Of a stretch of DNA of 64,000 nucleotides, positions 60,804 through 64,000 are shown one piece after another; within the stretch, counting starts at the first letter, position 1; every line of letters starts with the position of its first letter. This stretch comes from Actinomyces respiraculi (lineage in GTDB: Bacteria > Actinomycetota > Actinomycetes > Actinomycetales > Actinomycetaceae). The notes beneath the pieces were generated by a model, which saw only the letters and a program-made list of their open reading frames with translations, made no database searches and was not told where the DNA came from. Both the position numbers and the translations under genes were made by a program. The stretch is from contig NZ_CP063989.1 in NCBI RefSeq assembly GCF_014595995.2, positions 1,860,001 through 1,924,000 on the forward strand, written 5' to 3'.

Positions 60804-62015
60804 TTACTGTGACTCTTGGACCGCTCGGCGTACACGCTTGTTGAGCAGGAACAGCGCGTTAACTATCATCCAAAAGATGACCAACGCCCAGCCAGCGGAG
60901 GTCACCGAGGTGCCTGATATAAGCCAGGCGGTCAGGAAGATACCGAGGGGTCCAATGACCATCGAGAAGGAATTTTGCAATCCGTTGATCCTTCCCCGCA
61001 TCTCTTCGGGCGTCACTTGCAATGAGACGACCCCCGTTACAGCCCCCACGGCGGCGGAACTGAGGCCAAAAAAGAAGCACATGACAATCGTGTAAATCAC
61101 TGAGTAAAATTGCACCAGTAGCACGAGCCCCACCACATTTAACAGTGACGCTCCTAGCGTCAGCGGCCAAGCATGAACCTTGGTTCCGACCAAAGCATAT
61201 ATAACACCACCGGAAAGCAGTCCCAGTCCAACGGCGGCCAGAGCAGGCCCGTTCGCGTAGCCGACATCCCTCAGGGTCATAAACACGGGAATCAGAAGCC
61301 CTTGAAGTATACTCACCAGCATGACGCTCGCAACGTTCAATCCTGTAAGAGCTCGTAAGACAGCGTTCTTGCTCCTACCTAAAAATACAATTCCATCCCG
61401 GAAGGAAGTCCAATAGGTGATTTTCGAGCTCTCGCCTTCCGATTTATCCATGCGCCCATAGGCCCTCGGTGCGGCAAGGCAGAGCGTGCCGGCAATAAGG
61501 GACGTGGCAGCTGTGACCCAAAGAACGAGCCGCGCGTCGAAAAAGTTCATCAGCAGTCCCGCGAAGGTGGGGCCTAAGACAATCGCCAAGGCACTGACCG
61601 TCTCCCGGACCCCTACCAAGGTCTGAAGCGCGACCCTCGAATGCCGCTGCACCCCATAGATCATAGCTTCCCGCGCATTCCACGCTGGCATGTCACCAAT
61701 ACCGCTCAGGAAAGCTGAAATTATGAACCAGGTTAGCGACAGTTCGCCAAAAGTGCCGACAGTGGCGAGCAGACCAATACTGGACGCCGAAACGAGGTCG
61801 CCCGCAGATGCCAAGAGACGCCGGTCGTACCGATCAATCAATGGGCCAGAAAGCAGGCCAAACACGAATGTGCTGGCACCACTAGCAAGTGCCACTAGGC
61901 CCGCACTCAAAGCTTCGCCTGTAGAAACGAGTACCAGGACCGGCAAGACGACGTTCGCGATCGAATTACCGAATAAAGAAAAGGCGAAAGACGTGAAATA
62001 AGTAGCTAACTGCAT
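60804..62015 (-). CDS. MFS exporter, drug-efflux-like
   Basis: 403 aa, about 12 helices. It starts LATYFTSFAFSLFGNSIANV; GPLIDRYDRRLLASAGDLVS matches the loop 2-3 motif, and SLQVTPEEMRGRINGLQNSF is typical of MefA-like efflux MFS proteins. Base composition is clearly lower in GC than the chromosome, and it lies among IS remnants, indicating horizontal origin. Substrate unknown. Confidence 0.85.
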   Translation of the reverse strand: MQLATYFTSFAFSLFGNSIANVVLPVLVLVSTGEALSAGLVALASGASTFVFGLLSGPLIDRYDRRLLASAGDLVSASSIGLLATVGTFGELSLTWFIISAFLSGIGDMPAWNAREAMIYGVQRHSRVALQTLVGVRETVSALAIVLGPTFAGLLMNFFDARLVLWVTAATSLIAGTLCLAAPRAYGRMDKSEGESSKITYWTSFRDGIVFLGRSKNAVLRALTGLNVASVMLVSILQGLLIPVFMTLRDVGYANGPALAAVGLGLLSGGVIYALVGTKVHAWPLTLGASLLNVVGLVLLVQFYSVIYTIVMCFFFGLSSAAVGAVTGVVSLQVTPEEMRGRINGLQNSFSMVIGPLGIFLTAWLISGTSVTSAGWALVIFWMIVNALFLLNKRVRRAVQESQ

Positions 62016-62282
62016 CGCACAACACCCAAGGGATGGCTCATTGAACTGCTCTAATTGGCCGGACTTTAACTGAACTATCTTGCCTTGTCAAGAGATTGAC
62101 GAGACTCATGTGAAGTGCCTGTGAAGCGCCACTCCTGCCTCACGTAAAGTTGAGTTCCGCGTAGTGGTGTAGCGCGGTGGTCTTGTGATCGTCTCAGGCG
62201 GGGACGCGGTCACCGTGTGGTCCTTGGAGTCAATGTTCGACAGAGTCCTCGAACGGAGTCATCACGATGACCGCTCCTGATA

Positions 62283-62316
62283 TTGCCGACCCTCACGGCT
62301 TGCCGACCCTCACGGC
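62283..62316. repeat. 17-bp tandem duplication in IS256 remnant
   Basis: TTGCCGACCCTCACGGC occurs twice in a row (62283-62299 and 62300-62316). Adding 17 bp shifts the frame of the transposase N-terminus. Confidence 0.85.
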
Positions 62317-63485
62317 CTGCTTGGCCACGCCCTGGCCGAGGCGTGCCCGGACCTGATGCGCAGTCTGCTCCAGGACCTGACCAACGCCCCGCTGCCCGCG
62401 GACGGAGACGCCGTTTCCGACACGGAACACGGCCGCCCCAGCCCGGACCGGACTGCGCAGCGCAACGGCTACCGCCACCGCGACCTCGCCACCCGGATCG
62501 GCACGATCGACGTCGCGGTCCCTAGGCTGCGCACCGCCACCTACTTGCCCAAATGGCTGCTCGAGCGCCGCAAACACGCCGAATCAGCCCTGACCACCAT
62601 GGTCGCCGACTGCTAACCTCCCCAGCCTCTCCACCCGCCGCACCGACAAGCTCGCCAAGACCCTCGGTATCAACAGCCTGCCGAAGTCACAGGTCAGCCG
62701 GACGGCGGAGTCATCGGACGAGCATGCCGAGCAGCCGCGCCACCACCCCCCTGGACCAGGCCGACCCGTCCACGCTCGTCTCCGCCGACGCGCTGACGAC
62801 AAAGGTCCCGCGAGGGCGGACGAGCCATCAACGCCGCCGCGGCGCCAGCCAACGGGCTGAACGCGGACAGGCACCATGAGGTGCCCGGCACGCGAGTGAC
62901 GACCAGTGAGAGCGCAGCGGCGCAGAACACCTTCTCCGCCGACCCCGTCGGTCCGCGGCCTGGCCAGGGCCCGCCCAGTCACCTCCGACACGCATGCGGC
63001 ATTGGACGAGGCGATCGCCACGCACCTGCCCGGCACGTCCTGGCAACACTGCCGCACCCACGACACCGCGAACCTCATGACCATGACACCCAAGAGCATG
63101 CGGCCAGCCGTCAAGGCCATGGCCGCACAGCGCCTACGACCAGCCCGACACCACAGCCGTCAACGCACAGCTTGAGCGGCTGCCGGACCATGCCGACGAT
63201 AAGCCCCCGGCCCTGACCAAGCACCTCAACACCGCTCGAGCGCACCACCTCGCACCCACAACCTTCCCGAACAACGTGTGGACGCATATCCGGCCGAACA
63301 ACCCCACCAAGCGCTCGAGCAAGAAGAACCGTCGGCGCACCGACTCCGCGGGCACCCTCCCCACCCGCGACACGATCACCCGACCCGTCGACCCATTCCT
63401 GGCCAAACAAACCGACCAGCAGCCCGAAGGACACCACCACCTCAGCCTCAACACCCTCGCCCGACGCCACCCCACCCCCACCCCC

Positions 63486-63509
63486 AGCACCAGCACCAGC
63501 ACCAGCACC
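63486..63509. repeat. (AGCACC)4 microsatellite
   Basis: Four hexanucleotide units at the 3' end of the IS256 remnant. Non-coding as far as can be seen. Confidence 0.8.
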
Positions 63510-63588
63510 AAGGAGGCCAGCCCCCCCCGCCCGCCCCACCACCTAACCCCTCAACGAAGGACCACCACACCACTCCCAAGGACTTGAC

Positions 63589-63652
63589 CCGTGGTCGTCG
63601 GAGACGACAGGGCGAGCACGTGGGCCGGCGCCCACCCGCCCTGACCACCCAG
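63589..63652. repeat. 64-bp direct repeat, right copy
   Basis: Partner of 59198-59261, ending 33 bp from the thiL stop. It includes the small dyad GTCGTC/GACGAC. It could be an attachment-type duplication or a repeated intergenic element. Confidence 0.9.
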
Positions 63653-63684
63653 CCCCCGAACGAAGGGCCGCGCCCACACGGCCC

Positions 63685-64000
63685 TCAGGCCCTGAAGTGG
63701 TCCCAGCCGAGGGGGCCTTCCCAGGGGCGTGAGCCCACAAGCACGCCCGGGGCCGTGAGCGGGTCGTGCACGCGCCCGATGACGCTCACGCCCGCGGGCA
63801 GAACGGTGCCGGGCGGGACAGTGGCAAGCAAGCCGTGGTCCTCTCCCCCGGTGAGCACCCAGCCCCGCGCCGCCGCGGCCGGGTCCGTCTCGCCCGCCAG
63901 GGCGGCAACGGGTTCCAGCGCCACGCGGGCCCCGGCCAGCCGCCGGTCCTGCGCGCCCCGCGCTTCATCCGCCGGGTCGTCCGCCGGGTCATCGATGTCG
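63685..64000 (-). CDS. thiL: Thiamine-monophosphate kinase, C-terminal part (5' end outside window)
   Basis: Phosphorylates thiamine monophosphate to thiamine pyrophosphate. The visible last ~105 codons contain VALEPVAALAGETDPAAAAR and WVLTGGEDHGLLATVPPGTV with the GGEDH motif characteristic of ThiL, then VIGRVHDP. The start and ATP-binding N-terminus lie beyond the right edge. thiL beside rpmB is the usual actinobacterial arrangement; here they are separated by 5.6 kb of acquired DNA. Confidence 0.88.
   Translation of the reverse strand, partial: DIDDPADDPADEARGAQDRRLAGARVALEPVAALAGETDPAAAARGWVLTGGEDHGLLATVPPGTVLPAGVSVIGRVHDPLTAPGVLVGSRPWEGPLGWDHFRA

Larger units (their letters stand above)
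62267..63540 (+). pseudogene. IS256-family transposase, decayed
   Basis: Fragments in order across frames: RTAQRNGYRHRDLATRIGTI and DVAVPRLRTATYLPKWLLER (62450-62570), then an early stop at 62614. TLGINSLPKSQVSR follows, then LPGTSWQHCRTHDTANLMTM (about 63030-63085), VWTHIRPNN and RRTDSAGTLPTRDTI. These are diagnostic IS256 mutator-type blocks with several frameshifts and deletions. The 5' part has a 17-bp tandem duplication (62283-62316). Confidence 0.88.

Noticed and set aside
63486..63509. Short AGCACC repeats considered as a CRISPR-like array
   Set aside because: No spacers; simple hexanucleotide tandem repeats in a pseudogene tail.

Overview
The window is chromosomal DNA of a very GC-rich actinobacterium. 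Gene content, codon use and the cluster thiL / rpmB / DAK-DegV protein / recG / coaD / DUF177 / rnc / mutM point to Actinomyces or a close relative (Actinomycetales); the genus is inferred. No rRNA, tRNA or CRISPR array was seen.

Left part (1-16.6 kb): the 5' part of an RNase E/G gene with a long repetitive tail; a cydAB operon; a hairpin; then cydD-cydC translationally coupled to a GAF-domain histidine kinase that faces its probable LuxR-type response regulator; a 0.8 kb gap with 26-bp repeats; then the minus-strand housekeeping operon coaD - coiled-coil protein - DUF177 - rnc - mutM.

Middle (16.7-53.3 kb): a composite catabolic island between coaD and recG, genes that normally sit close together around rsmD. 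It holds three Cys-type (C-X-P-X-R) sulfatases, an anaerobic sulfatase-maturating radical SAM enzyme, a TauE/SafE anion exporter, three ABC sugar importers without ATPases, a cytoplasmic GH29 alpha-L-fucosidase, L-fucose catabolic genes (fucI, a FucK/RhaB-type kinase, fucU, fucA and a broken fucP), an MFS sugar transporter, and three LacI and one ROK regulators. The genes fit a scheme in which sulfated and/or fucosylated host-glycan oligosaccharides are imported, desulfated and defucosylated in the cytosol, fucose is degraded to DHAP and L-lactaldehyde, and sulfate or sulfite is exported. The 17.6 kb fucose segment lies between two direct copies of rsmD, one complete and one 5'-truncated. It also holds a broken IS481 element and an ISL3-family element split by two nearly identical IS1634-family elements. 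Matching 14-bp operator-like sites link the fucosidase operon to the fucI/fucA promoters.

Right part (53.4-64 kb): recG, a DAK/DegV-type protein and rpmB, followed by a 28-bp-stem hairpin. After two small unknown genes comes a segment bounded by 64-bp direct repeats, containing a frameshifted IS5-family element, a less GC-rich MFS exporter and a decayed IS256 element. The window ends in the 3' part of thiL.
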